Part shown: positions 9,086 to 17,103 of the stretch, piece by piece
Position numbering within the stretch: position 1 is the stretch's first letter
Layout of the letters: each line of letters opens with the position of its first letter
NCBI RefSeq assembly: GCF_028715765.1
Contig: NZ_JAQURE010000024.1
Span: forward strand, 1-45,109
Length of the DNA: 45,109 nt
Origin: Rhodoferax sp.
GTDB lineage: Bacteria > Pseudomonadota > Gammaproteobacteria > Burkholderiales > Burkholderiaceae_C
Direction of reading: 5' to 3'
Notes under the pieces: generated by a model
What the model was told of the DNA's origin: nothing
The model's database searches: none
The model's input: only the letters and a program-made list of their open reading frames with translations
Made by a program: the position numbers and the translations under genes

Positions 9086-9128
9086 ATTTTTAAGGCATGA
9101 AACTGCCCCTCGGGGCAGGCCAGCGGCA

Positions 9129-10913
9129 TCAGCTCAGGGGCGGTGTGCTTGAGAGCACTTCTTCCAGCACGGTCACGCCTTCGGCCACGCGCAGGGCACC
9201 GGCCAGGCGCAGGGGGCGCATGCCATCGGCAATGGCCTGGCGTTTAAGGGCATCGGCATTGGGCTCGCGGGTGATTTTTTCTTTGAAGGCCTCAGTCACC
9301 ACCAGCAACTCATACAAACCCATGCGCCCCTGAAAGCCAGTCAAACGGCAGTCCACACACCCCACCGCTTTGAACGGCTTGTAGGTACCATTGAGCTGCC
9401 AGGGTTTCACAACCTCGGCCAATGCCTCGCGGGTGGCGGCTGGGTCGGGCAGCTTGCAATGCTTGCACAAGGTGCGCACCAGGCGCTGCGCCAGCACACC
9501 GAGCAGCGTGGCGTTGATCAGGTAGGCCGGCACACCCAGCTCCATCAGCCGTGTGATGGCACTGGGTGCGTCGTTGGTGTGCAGGGTGCTGAACACCAAG
9601 TGGCCGGTCAGCGCGGCCTGCACCGCCATCTCAGCGGTGGCCTGGTCACGGATTTCACCCACCATGATGATGTCGGGGTCTTGCCGCATCAGGGCACGCA
9701 GGCCTTCCGGAAAACCAAAGTCAAGCTGCAACTGCACCTGGGTTTGGTTGAACGATGGCTCAATCATCTCAATGGGGTCTTCCACCGTGCTCACGTTCAC
9801 TTCTTCCGTGGCCACCCGCTTCAAGGTGGAATACAGCGTGGTAGTTTTGCCCGAACCAGTGGGGCCGGTCACCAAAATGATGCCGTTGGGGCGCTTCACC
9901 AGTGCCTCCCAGCGTTGCGCGTCATGCAGTGAGAAACCCAGCGCGTCGAGGTCTTTGACGGTGGTGTCAGGGTCAAAAATCCGCATCACCATTTTTTCGC
10001 CAAAGGCGGTGGGCAGGGTTGAGATACGCATTTCAATCTCTGCGCCACTGGGGTTGCGGGTTTTGATGCGGCCGTCTTGCGGGCGGCGCTTTTCCACCAC
10101 GTCCATGCGACCCAGCAGTTTGATGCGCGCTGTCATGGCCACCAGCACACCTGTGGGCATTTGGTAGACCGGGTGCAACACGCCGTCAATGCGAAAACGG
10201 ATCACGCCCTGCTCGCGCCGTGGTTCCAGGTGAATGTCACTGGCGCGCTGGTCAAACGCGTACTGCCAGAGCCAGTCCACCACCTGCACCACGCTTTGGT
10301 CATTGGCGTCTAACTGCTTGTTGCTCTTGCCCAGCTCCACCAGTTGCTCAAAACTGCTGCCCGCGTTGTTGCCACTTTTGGCCGCTGCCCGCACCGACTT
10401 GGCCAAGGCAAAAAATTCCGCCGTGTAGCGGGTGATGTCTTGCGGGTTGGCCAGCACCCGGCGCACGCTGCGTCGGCTTTGGCGCTCGACTTCGGCCACC
10501 CAGTCGGTCAAAAACGGCTCTGACGTGGCCACCACCACCTCATGGGTAGTGACCTGCACTGGCAAAATTTTGTGCCGCTCGGCATAGACCGCGCTCATGG
10601 CGTCGGCCACCTTGCCCACGTCAACCTTGAGCGGGTCAATGCGCAAATAGCCCAAGCCGGTGCGCTTGGCCAGCCATTGGGTCAGTGACTCAAGGTCTAA
10701 CGGCTTGCCGTCTAGCGCGCGGTACACCACCACGCTGGCCAAGCGCACCAGCGGGTGCTGCACGCTCTCGGCCTGGGCACAGCGGGTGTGAATGCGTTGA
10801 CTTTCCTCGGTGCTGATCTCGCCATCTTGCTGCAGCCAGCGCACCAGTTTGCGCCAGTCCAGCGGGCCAGAGGCCTCTGCGCCATCGGGCTTGGCCGTGG
10901 CGGCGGCTCTCAT
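9129..10913 (-). CDS. GspE/PulE/PilB family secretion ATPase
   Basis: 594 residues. Order: an MshEN-type N-terminal region (residues 15-130), N2 (DIHLEPRREQGVIRFRIDGVLHPVY), Walker A GPTGSGKTTTLYS, the Asp box, Walker B PDIIMVGEIRD, His box, and the Cys-x2-Cys pairs CKHC and CVDC of the GspE/PilB zinc domain. It is a cytoplasmic hexameric ATPase for type II secretion or type IV pilus assembly. No other gsp or pil assembly gene is here, so its machine is unknown. The ATG (10913-10911) overlaps the stop of the upstream gene as ATGA, indicating translational coupling. Confidence 0.92.
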   Translation of the reverse strand: MRAAATAKPDGAEASGPLDWRKLVRWLQQDGEISTEESQRIHTRCAQAESVQHPLVRLASVVVYRALDGKPLDLESLTQWLAKRTGLGYLRIDPLKVDVGKVADAMSAVYAERHKILPVQVTTHEVVVATSEPFLTDWVAEVERQSRRSVRRVLANPQDITRYTAEFFALAKSVRAAAKSGNNAGSSFEQLVELGKSNKQLDANDQSVVQVVDWLWQYAFDQRASDIHLEPRREQGVIRFRIDGVLHPVYQMPTGVLVAMTARIKLLGRMDVVEKRRPQDGRIKTRNPSGAEIEMRISTLPTAFGEKMVMRIFDPDTTVKDLDALGFSLHDAQRWEALVKRPNGIILVTGPTGSGKTTTLYSTLKRVATEEVNVSTVEDPIEMIEPSFNQTQVQLQLDFGFPEGLRALMRQDPDIIMVGEIRDQATAEMAVQAALTGHLVFSTLHTNDAPSAITRLMELGVPAYLINATLLGVLAQRLVRTLCKHCKLPDPAATREALAEVVKPWQLNGTYKPFKAVGCVDCRLTGFQGRMGLYELLVVTEAFKEKITREPNADALKRQAIADGMRPLRLAGALRVAEGVTVLEEVLSSTPPLS

Positions 10914-11704
10914 GTCAGCATGGGTTTGAACACCCGTACCCACTTGCTGGCGGGCAAGCCCCATTGCGCCTCAATTTGGTCGGCGCGCGCCATCAGCACC
11001 TCACGTTTGGGGCGGCTGGGGGTGTGCTGCGCCAGCACCACGGTATTGCCCTCGCGCGTGGGTTTGAACGCCCAAATGGCGTCTTTGCCAAAGGCGGCTG
11101 ACATTTTTTCGACACTGCGGGCAAAGCTCGACGCCCGGCCAAACAGGTTCACCGTCATGCAGCCCTCAGGCGTGAGCAGGCGGCGGCAGTGGTTGTAAAA
11201 CGGCAAGCTGTCAAGCACCGGGGCGGCGGCTTCGTGGTCGTACAAATCCACTTGCAGCGCATCCACCGTGCCAAACCATGTGGGGTTTTGGATTTCTTGC
11301 GCGGCATCGGCCAGCACAATCTTCATGCGGGCGTTTTCAGCGGGCAGTTTGAACCAGCCCCGGCAGGCCACCAGCACTTGCGGGTTGAGCTCGATGGCGG
11401 TGGTTTTCATGCGCAGCTCTTTGGCGCAAAACTTGGTCAGCGAGCCCGCGCCCAAGCCCAGTTGCACCGCTTGCCGGTCTTTGACCGAGCTTGGCTCTAC
11501 AAACAGCAGCCAGGCCATCATGCGCTGGATGTATTCGTGTACCAGCGTGTTGGGCGAGTCTAGGTACATGGAGCCCTGAATCCATTCGGTACCCAGGTGC
11601 AAGTGGCGCACCGGGCCGTCATCAGAGAAATTAACTTCGGGGAGGGAGTGGGTATGTTTTTTCAAGATGCCCGAATTATCCGCGCTGACTTGGGTGAAAT
11701 TCAA
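10910..11704 (-). CDS. Spermidine synthase-like methyltransferase-fold protein
   Basis: About 264 residues from a TTG at 11704; the true start is uncertain. It has the Rossmann fold of the spermidine synthase family: VQLGLGAGSLTKFC (motif I), TTAIELNPQVL (motif II), KIVLADAAQEI and DALQVDLYDHEAAAPVL in place of the polyamine-family DVI..D..DP motif. Many such proteins in Burkholderiales are annotated spermidine synthase without biochemical proof. Its end overlaps the start of the GspE-like gene by four bases, linking their expression. It is divergent from the DUF2845 gene. Confidence 0.82.
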   Translation of the reverse strand: MNFTQVSADNSGILKKHTHSLPEVNFSDDGPVRHLHLGTEWIQGSMYLDSPNTLVHEYIQRMMAWLLFVEPSSVKDRQAVQLGLGAGSLTKFCAKELRMKTTAIELNPQVLVACRGWFKLPAENARMKIVLADAAQEIQNPTWFGTVDALQVDLYDHEAAAPVLDSLPFYNHCRRLLTPEGCMTVNLFGRASSFARSVEKMSAAFGKDAIWAFKPTREGNTVVLAQHTPSRPKREVLMARADQIEAQWGLPASKWVRVFKPMLT

Positions 11705-11769
11705 AGCGGTGCAGCCAGTGAATTCAGGTATTCTGCGCAGCAGCTCTTACCAACATCAGAGGTATCTAC

Positions 11770-12117
11770 ATGAACAAACAACGCAAGCCACTGCTAGCCC
11801 TCATCGCTGTGTTTCTGCTACTGCCGCATGTGGCGTCGGCCGAATACTTGCGCTGCAAGAACGAGTCAGTCAATGTGGGGGATTCGCGCGCTTCACTGCT
11901 CTTGCGCTGCGGTGAACCCGTGATCAAAGACACGTTTTGTAAACCCATTGAACCCACACAAAGTGCAGCGGCAGGTGCCAGCGTTGCGGTTGTGGTGCCC
12001 TCCTGCAGACATGTGGATGAGTGGACTTACAACCCAGGCCGCGGCCAATTCATGACCACGCTGCAAATCGACGCAGGCAAAGTTGTCTCCATCAAATATG
12101 GCGACCGGGTGCAATAA
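11770..12117 (+). CDS. DUF2845 family exported protein
   Basis: 115 residues with a signal peptide (MNKQRKPLLALIAVFLLLPHVASA). The mature part YLRCKNESVNVGDSRASLLLRCGEP, then DEWTYNPGRGQFMTTLQIDAGKVVSIKYGDR, matches DUF2845, a SmpA/OmlA-like periplasmic fold of unknown role. Four cysteines in the mature part may form disulfides. AGAGG lies 9 bases before the ATG. It is a single gene, convergent with the CoA-binding protein. Confidence 0.85.
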   Translation: MNKQRKPLLALIAVFLLLPHVASAEYLRCKNESVNVGDSRASLLLRCGEPVIKDTFCKPIEPTQSAAAGASVAVVVPSCRHVDEWTYNPGRGQFMTTLQIDAGKVVSIKYGDRVQ

Positions 12118-12164
12118 CCAGACGGCAAAGCCAGACATCACAGCCAGACATGCGCCCAGCGGAT

Positions 12165-12599
12165 TCATGGGTGGTTGTGGCGGGCGTGCTCAATCTTCAA
12201 ACAGCGGTCTTGCACCGCCCACACGCCAGCGGCTTGGGCAGATGCCAGCGCCGTGTCGTTGCACACACCCAGTTGCAACCAGACAGCAGGCAGCTGCAAG
12301 GCCATGGCTTCGGCCACCACTGGCGCCGCGTCTGCGCTGTTGCGAAACACGTCCACCAAGTCAATCTGAGCATGCTGCACTGCCTCGGTCAGGGTGGCAA
12401 ACACATGCTCACCCAGCAAGGTCTGCCCGGCCACCACCGGGTTCACCGGAATGATGCGCCAACCCTGCGCTTGCATGTAGTGCGCCACGCGGTAACTGTC
12501 GCGCTCGGGTTTGGGCGACATGCCCACCACCGCCACGGTGCGGCAGTGGGTCAGGATGTGGGTGATGGTTTGCAGTTCAGAAGGCGGCTTGGGGTTCAT
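12165..12599 (-). CDS. CoA-binding domain protein (YccU type)
   Basis: 144 residues from the ATG at 12599 (MNPKPPSELQ). It is a stand-alone CoA_binding Rossmann domain: TVAVVGMSPKPERDSYRVAHYMQAQG near the N terminus, then IIPVNPV, GEHVFATLTEA, DLVDVFRNSADAAPVVAEAM, VWLQLGVCND and the C-terminal CLKIEH. This matches the succinyl-CoA-synthetase-like single-domain proteins. Their exact ligand and role are unknown. It marks the left end of core-like composition before the accessory region. Confidence 0.92.
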   Translation of the reverse strand: MNPKPPSELQTITHILTHCRTVAVVGMSPKPERDSYRVAHYMQAQGWRIIPVNPVVAGQTLLGEHVFATLTEAVQHAQIDLVDVFRNSADAAPVVAEAMALQLPAVWLQLGVCNDTALASAQAAGVWAVQDRCLKIEHARHNHP

Positions 12600-13041
12600 G
12601 GCGGGTCGGTAAGAAAGTGATGTTGCATTGTGATGGATTCGCCTCGGGCGCAACCGCACTTCTGCACTTGGACTATTCTGAAACGAATCCCAACGGCTAT
12701 TCCAAACCTAGCTCAACAAAACAGAACCGACAAATGCTCGAAGGTTGCCTGTGGCATGTTGCCCGATAACACAACCGGATGGTTAAGGAATGTCCGGTTC
12801 ATTGTCATGTTCGGTCAGCAAAATGGTCGATTGCAGACAACCGCTTTTCGGAACCGGTCGCCTAATACCAGTCAGTCAAAAAGATTACGATATGCCAAAA
12901 ATAGTGACGTTGAATTGGATTGGTAAACGCACTAGATTGAAATTGATGGAATATCCTACTTCGGTAAACCAAAAGTCGTAAAATTAATCCTCTGAAATTG
13001 AACCTGCAAGAGTAGCTGAAGATGAAATAGAAATTCTTAGA
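12600..13041. other. Gene-free junction of the accessory region with a possible methylase remnant
   Basis: About 440 bp in which GC content drops sharply from left to right. I see no intact gene. From 12892 the + strand reads MPKIVTLNWIGKRTRLK before losing similarity, which resembles the start (TLNWIGK) of type III restriction methylases. Stops follow at about 12981. A second fragment (EIEPARVAEDEIEILRLKIA, about 12997-13056) is open but has no start. These look like decayed gene pieces. Confidence 0.35.
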
Positions 13042-13938
13042 CTAAAAATTGCTTAGAATATTTTTTTGTTGCGCCTCATATATATCTTTAGTAATAAGAC
13101 CTTTTTCAAATATTTTTTTCAAATATTTTAGACGTTCTTCTTTAGAAGGCAATTCACTAACAATTTCATTTACCTCAACCCTATTTCCAGTCAAAGATTC
13201 AGGATACATGAATGCAGGAATTGGAGCTACAGAACCTCCTGTCTCATACGCCAAATCGAGACTTTTTACTAAGCGTTCTGCATAATTCGTCAAGGCGCTA
13301 ATGAATTGAACTTTTGCTGGATCTGATGCGACATTTACAGGACTCCACGGTGATGTATTCATACTTCCAACAGTAGGATTTTCTAGGCCAAAAGTTGAAG
13401 GAAAAAGGTGAAATCTGATTCGCATAAATTTATCAGAATCACCATATCTTGTATAAGTTAAACGCAATGAATTAAAATCATTTTTAATTCCCCTACTCGC
13501 CAAGGAACTAAGTGCTGCCCGAGTAACGTCATTATTGTTCTGAAGGAATGTGATTGGCTCGATAACAAGACACCTTTGCTTCCAAAGACTCGTCCCATAA
13601 TTATTTTTATGCAAAGTGGGCTCAACCTTACAAGGTTCATCTGTCCATCGAGTGGTTGAACCATCAACTTTTATAGAGTATTCCGAAGCCAATTTTAATT
13701 TACCGCCCTCAAACTGCATGAGATTTATATTTCGGAAATTTGAATTACTATTGTTCCCGCGTATATCCGTATATTCAACCGACCATTGACCTTCGATCAA
13801 TGGAAAGTTTGCATAAACCTCAGTTCCATTTCTTCCATTGATTGAAATTGTATTTTGAACTTGCTGACCGACTTCTATTCCCGATGCAACCGTAGTTAAA
13901 TTAACTAATATTGCCAAGATAAGAGATTTATTATTCAT
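13042..13938 (-). CDS. Secreted protein of unknown function with SHOCT-like tail
   Basis: 298 residues with a short signal peptide (MNNKSLILAILVNLTTVASG). I do not recognise the central part (residues 25-260): it is rich in Asn/Ser, has two Cys (EPCKVEP, QRCLVIEP) and looks like beta structure. The last 34 residues (EERLKYLKKIFEKGLITKDIYEAQQKNIL) match the SHOCT pattern: a short helix, GLIT, then a second helix. Base composition is far more AT-rich than the flanking core genes, pointing to horizontal transfer. The next gene on the same strand has a similar C-terminal tail. Confidence 0.75.
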   Translation of the reverse strand: MNNKSLILAILVNLTTVASGIEVGQQVQNTISINGRNGTEVYANFPLIEGQWSVEYTDIRGNNSNSNFRNINLMQFEGGKLKLASEYSIKVDGSTTRWTDEPCKVEPTLHKNNYGTSLWKQRCLVIEPITFLQNNNDVTRAALSSLASRGIKNDFNSLRLTYTRYGDSDKFMRIRFHLFPSTFGLENPTVGSMNTSPWSPVNVASDPAKVQFISALTNYAERLVKSLDLAYETGGSVAPIPAFMYPESLTGNRVEVNEIVSELPSKEERLKYLKKIFEKGLITKDIYEAQQKNILSNF

Positions 13939-14057
13939 TTAATTGCCCATTGTTTAATGTGAATCTAGTATATTAATTTTCTAGAGTTACTAGGTTTATT
14001 TTGTAATAAACAACCAACTACCTGCAGAAAATTAGATTTGCTTACTTATAGTTTTGA

Positions 14058-14597
14058 CTATCCACCGAGAATTGCCGCTTGTTGGGCTGAATATACTTCA
14101 GTGCTAATCAGGCCTGCATCAAAAAGACGTTTTAATTCAATCAGTTTCTCTTCACTATTTTTTTCCGGTGAATTGACACCCTCATTTCTAGATTTGACTG
14201 ATGTTACGATCAAGGGCTTCTCCGTACGAACAGTTTTAGTCGCTGAATTAAAACATTTCTTATTGACTGACGATTGCTGAATTGCATCATATTCACCCTT
14301 TAGCCGTGCATATTCTGCTTCTTGCTGTTTTGTACCTCCGAGAGCAAATAGTGCTGGCCAAAATAAGATCATGCTGACCCCTGTAATCGTTTTGTCGTTA
14401 GACGCTGCCTCATCGAGTCGACCACCTAATTGGCTAACTCGTGATTGGATCCGTACAGCTTCGCTCTGGAGTTGATCACAGTCGTAAGACTGGAACTGAA
14501 TCGGTGAAACATAATTTGTTGCGATGTCTTTTGACGAGGTGGTACAACCAACAAGTGAAACCGAGACGCACAATATCGTCAATATTAGCTTTTTCAT
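14058..14597 (-). CDS. Lipoprotein with SHOCT-like tail
   Basis: 179 residues. The N terminus MKKLILTILCVSVSLVGCTTS is a lipoprotein signal with lipobox LVGC, so Cys17 should be acylated. The middle has CDQLQSEAVRIQSRVSQLGGRLDEAA, a hydrophobic stretch GVSMILFWPALFALGG, and a KQQEAEYARLKGEYDAIQ helix, a combination seen in small phage- and island-borne lipoproteins. The C terminus EEKLIELKRLFDAGLISTEVYSAQQAAIL is SHOCT-like and resembles the tail of the neighbouring secreted protein. AT-rich. Both may act together at the envelope; function unknown. Confidence 0.78.
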   Translation of the reverse strand: MKKLILTILCVSVSLVGCTTSSKDIATNYVSPIQFQSYDCDQLQSEAVRIQSRVSQLGGRLDEAASNDKTITGVSMILFWPALFALGGTKQQEAEYARLKGEYDAIQQSSVNKKCFNSATKTVRTEKPLIVTSVKSRNEGVNSPEKNSEEKLIELKRLFDAGLISTEVYSAQQAAILGG

Positions 14598-15002
14598 ACT
14601 TTTTCCCTATTTGCAATACCAATGTTGGTGGGTATTTTACAGATAAGCTGAAGCTAAAAAGCTTTCTACGCATGATTGTCAAAAAAAGTAGCGTTATTTA
14701 CATGCTGAGCGTCGGTTGTAGACGTGCCTCTTAAAATTTATGCGTAGAAAAGTGCTGATTAAACGCTTACAGCAGGGCTAATTGTGGTTGTCGGAATGCA
14801 TGGATGCCCAAGTCCATTTCTTGCACTGCCATTTCATTGGGGTAAAGCTCCACCAACGGTTAGCGCAGGATAACGAAATTCATTAAATTGGAATGCCAGT
14901 GACCAGCCATTCGTGGCTGTCAGTTATCGCTGCACAGGCGACATATCTGATGATTCACTCGCGTCGCACTTTTAGTTCCCATCCCGCAATATCTGCCACG
15001 CA
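14598..15002. other. Non-coding stretch in the accessory region
   Basis: About 400 bp without a convincing gene. GC content rises from left to right. A 6-bp stem with a TTCG loop (CAGCCA TTCG TGGCTG, 14904-14919) lies beyond the 3' end of the first PIN toxin gene, without a U-run. Promoters for the minus-strand lipoprotein should be near 14600-14680 but none is clear. Confidence 0.4.
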
Positions 15003-15431
15003 TCACTGCTGAGCCTCCCACGGATTGTGGATGGTCACCCCAGTGGGCTTGAAATCTGCGACGTTGCGAGTGACCACCGTCATGCCATGCACAAGCGCCG
15101 TTGCGGCGATGAGTGCATCTCGCTCGCCACGCTTGTCTGGTACGTGCAACCGGGCGCAGCGCTGTGCCACGGAGGTGTCTACGGGCAGCGTGCGCCCGGA
15201 AAACTCGGGCAATACCTGTTGCTCCAGCCACGCGCGCAGCATGGCCCCTTGGGTGGCATCCTTTCGCTCAATCGCAAGAACACCAAGCTCCAGTTCCATG
15301 ATGGTGATGGCCGAGACGAACAGGTCAGCGGCATCCACGCTTTGCGCCCATGCCGCAACGCTCAAATCAGCCTTGCCAAGCCGTACCTTGCGCAGTTCGG
15401 ACACCACGTTGGTATCAAGAACAAACATCAT
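15003..15431 (-). CDS. PIN-domain toxin (VapC/FitB type)
   Basis: 142 residues. Acidic PIN residues are visible: FVLDTNVVSEL (first Asp), TIMELELGV (Glu), KRGERDALIAATALVHGMTVVTRNVADF (Asp of RDALIAATA and the last Asp). These proteins are Mg-dependent ribonucleases that cut tRNA or rRNA and inhibit growth until bound by the antitoxin. The start at 15431 overlaps the antitoxin stop by four bases (ATGA), the normal antitoxin-first order. A second Met one codon on is also possible. Confidence 0.93.
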   Translation of the reverse strand: MMFVLDTNVVSELRKVRLGKADLSVAAWAQSVDAADLFVSAITIMELELGVLAIERKDATQGAMLRAWLEQQVLPEFSGRTLPVDTSVAQRCARLHVPDKRGERDALIAATALVHGMTVVTRNVADFKPTGVTIHNPWEAQQ

Positions 15432-15682
15432 GAGAAATCAGCAGGCCGGGGCTCAATGGTCACGCGCGGTGGCTCAAACTCGATGTCAGCCACACCCGGC
15501 ATGGCCAGTGCATCGGCAATGTTGCGCCGCTGCCTGGTGAGCCGCTGATAGTCCTCAAAGCGCATCAGCACATGAGCCAGTCTGCCTCGGTCTGTGATGA
15601 ATACCGGCCCGTTATTTGCTGCCCGCTTTGCCTCGCTCGCCCCTTGATTGAACTCGCGGCTGGATAGGGTTGTGATGGTCAT
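15428..15682 (-). CDS. Phd/YefM family antitoxin
   Basis: 84 residues. The N-terminal half TITTLSSREFNQGASEAKRAANNGPVFITDRGRLAHVLMRFEDYQRL is the Phd/YefM DNA-binding fold. The C-terminal part (DIEFEPPRVTIEPRPADFS) would wrap the PIN toxin. It is cotranslated with the toxin. A 16-bp perfect palindrome at 15709-15724 upstream is the probable autoregulatory operator. Confidence 0.93.
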   Translation of the reverse strand: MTITTLSSREFNQGASEAKRAANNGPVFITDRGRLAHVLMRFEDYQRLTRQRRNIADALAMPGVADIEFEPPRVTIEPRPADFS

Positions 15683-15708
15683 TGCGACGCCTCATATTGC
15701 TGATATAT

Positions 15709-15724
15709 GTAGTAATGTTACTAC
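15709..15724. promoter_or_regulatory. Probable antitoxin operator
   Basis: GTAGTAATGTTACTAC has perfect 7-bp inverted arms with TG between. It lies 27-42 bases upstream of the Phd-type antitoxin start, where the complex usually represses its own promoter. Confidence 0.55.
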
Positions 15725-15835
15725 AAAAAAAAGCAGACAAGTGTCTGTACCCAACGTCAGAACACGGTCGTTTTCTTGATGCCATCCGTACCATGCGCAG
15801 AACCCGCTCTCTTGGGGCAATGCCGGGTCAGCATC

Positions 15836-15965
15836 CTAGGGCTTATAAAGAGCGGCTTCAAGTTTGGGCAAAGCCAGCAAAGCGTTTTGGCAGGTGGCGG
15901 CGGCCAAGGCGGCGGGGCTGATGCCACGCAAGGCAGCCACTTCTGCACCAATGCGTGGCAGCTTG
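15836..15965 (-). pseudogene. Displaced 3' end of a tatD gene
   Basis: On the minus strand this encodes LPRIGAEVAALRGISPAAL, then AAATCQNALLALPKLEAALYKP, followed by a TAG at 15838-15836. It is the C-terminal ~42 residues of a TatD hydrolase with its own ending. Bases 15859-15963 match the 3' part of the intact tatD (17961-18065) at 101 of 105 positions. No start or upstream part of the gene is present. It is best read as the old gene end, displaced when the intervening TA-bearing DNA was acquired. Confidence 0.8.
15859..15963. repeat. 105-bp direct repeat, left copy
   Basis: 101 of 105 bases match 17961-18065; the copies are 2102 bp apart in the same orientation. They bracket the AbrB/PIN and MqsRA modules. 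The right copy is the 3' end of the intact tatD gene. Confidence 0.85.
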
Positions 15966-16048
15966 AGTACCGGCAAACGACCAGTAAGAGTCCGTCATCT
16001 GCGGCTGCATTTGGGTACCACAATGCAATCGCAATGCTCTGAGATTTT

Positions 16049-16459
16049 CTATTTCAATTTTTCTGAAAGCAATTTGGCACCATCCACTTTGGAGGCCGCC
16101 CGGTCAAAAGTCCACATAGGTGTCATTCCAGCTGAGTGACTTAAGGCGATGTGAACGCAATCCGAGAAATCTGCCTTGTTTTGCCTGAATAGTTCAAGCG
16201 CCACTTCCACCGATTTTTCAGACTCGAAAGACAGCTCAGATGCAGCGAGCAAGCTCGTCAGAGTCAAAATAATCTGTGCTTTGTCGAAGCCAAAATTTGA
16301 ACGCAGCACCCACTCCAACTCAAGCATCACCGTCACAGGAACAAAAAGTGGCTCACCTTTCGCCAAAGTTGATCGAATCAACTCCCTGGCCAGCAAGCCT
16401 TGTTTGGCATCGTCCTGAACCAGGAAGCGAACCAGAACGTTGGTATCAAGAGCCGCCAT
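16049..16459 (-). CDS. PIN-domain toxin (VapC type)
   Basis: 136 residues. The PIN signature is AALDTNVLVRFLVQDD at the N terminus, VTVMLELEWVLRSNFG (Glu) in the middle, and KADFSDCVHIALSHSAGMTPMWTFDRAASK (conserved Asp residues) near the end. It is a predicted ribonuclease toxin. It starts 12 bp after the AbrB-type antitoxin. Both lie between the two tatD 3'-end copies, so they probably moved with that DNA. Confidence 0.92.
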   Translation of the reverse strand: MAALDTNVLVRFLVQDDAKQGLLARELIRSTLAKGEPLFVPVTVMLELEWVLRSNFGFDKAQIILTLTSLLAASELSFESEKSVEVALELFRQNKADFSDCVHIALSHSAGMTPMWTFDRAASKVDGAKLLSEKLK

Positions 16460-16471
16460 ATTTTGAAACCC

Positions 16472-16693
16472 CTAACGCCACGGATTCATGCTTTCGATGC
16501 TAACCGTTATTCCCGGCGGGGCTTTGAGCATGCCAGCTAAATCGAGCACAGACTTGGTTTTTGCGCGAACAATGGCTGTCCCATCGGGCATCAGATTCCA
16601 AGTCAACCTGCTTCCAGGCTGTATGTGCATAGCTTCCCGTATCGGTTGTGGAACAGTGGTTTGCCCTTTGACAGTCATGGTGGATTCAGACAT
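16472..16693 (-). CDS. AbrB/SpoVT family antitoxin
   Basis: 73 residues. The swapped-hairpin AbrB motif is clear: STMTVKGQTTVPQPIREAMHIQPGSRLTWNLMPDGTAIVRA. The C-terminal tail (LDLAGMLKAPPGITVSIESMNPWR) is the toxin-binding part. AAGGAG lies 7 bases before the ATG. The short palindrome ACAATAATTGT (16711-16721) upstream is a possible operator. It is the antitoxin partner of the PIN gene that follows. Confidence 0.92.
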   Translation of the reverse strand: MSESTMTVKGQTTVPQPIREAMHIQPGSRLTWNLMPDGTAIVRAKTKSVLDLAGMLKAPPGITVSIESMNPWR

Positions 16694-17103
16694 TAAAACT
16701 CCTTACATAAACAATAATTGTAAGGATAATTGATTTTCGTTTTTTTGACAATGAAAGAATGTTGCCGTCAGGATTGATAACCTTGTCACAGGGGTTTCAA
16801 GGGCTGGTTTCAGGAAGGCATTTATGGAGTCTCATTGTCGGCAATGGGCACGTTGCCGAATGCCATGAACGCCTTCTGAAGGCGTGATGGGCTGGACCAC
16901 CAGATACCGGACTATCGTGTAAACCGGCTTTCAGCCTATTGCCGACCGACAAAAGCCAAATTCCATCCTGAAATTTTCGTCAACTAACGGTCGATTTACT
17001 CGCGCAATTGAACCTGAAACGTCTGCTGCACAAAATTGCAGCGTCACCTTCTGCGCGTTTTTAACCTAATTGGTAAATTAACGTATTAGGTTATGATGAC
17101 CCT
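16694..17103. other. Intergenic region between two divergent TA modules
   Basis: About 410 bp without a gene. It contains ACAATAATTGT (16711-16721), the hairpin CGGCAA/TTGCCG (16839-16858), the nearly loop-free palindrome ACGCCTTCTGAAGGCGT (16869-16885) and, at the right end, the mqsRA operator. The middle (about 16790-17040) looks like an intergenic repeat relic; I cannot assign it a function. Confidence 0.45.
17062..17093. promoter_or_regulatory. Probable MqsA operator
   Basis: TAACCTAAT (17062-17070) and ATTAGGTTA (17085-17093) are perfect 9-base inverted arms separated by 14 bases, ending 10 bases before the mqsR start. Each arm contains the AACCT/AGGTT half-site known for E. coli MqsA, though the spacing here is wider than in E. 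coli. Confidence 0.65.

Noticed and set aside
12118-12165. CRISPR-like short repeats (CCAGAC occurring three times)
   Set aside because: The repeats are six bases with irregular short spacing between two converging genes; no array structure.
12630-12981. Two short + strand open frames before the AT-rich genes
   Set aside because: They have no ribosome binding site, overlap each other in different frames, and only a short piece resembles a known protein start; treated as remnants.
15757-16023. Pro/Trp-rich 88-codon minus-strand open frame
   Set aside because: It is in a different frame from the TatD fragment; the same shadow appears opposite the intact tatD end, so it reflects duplicated DNA and not a gene.
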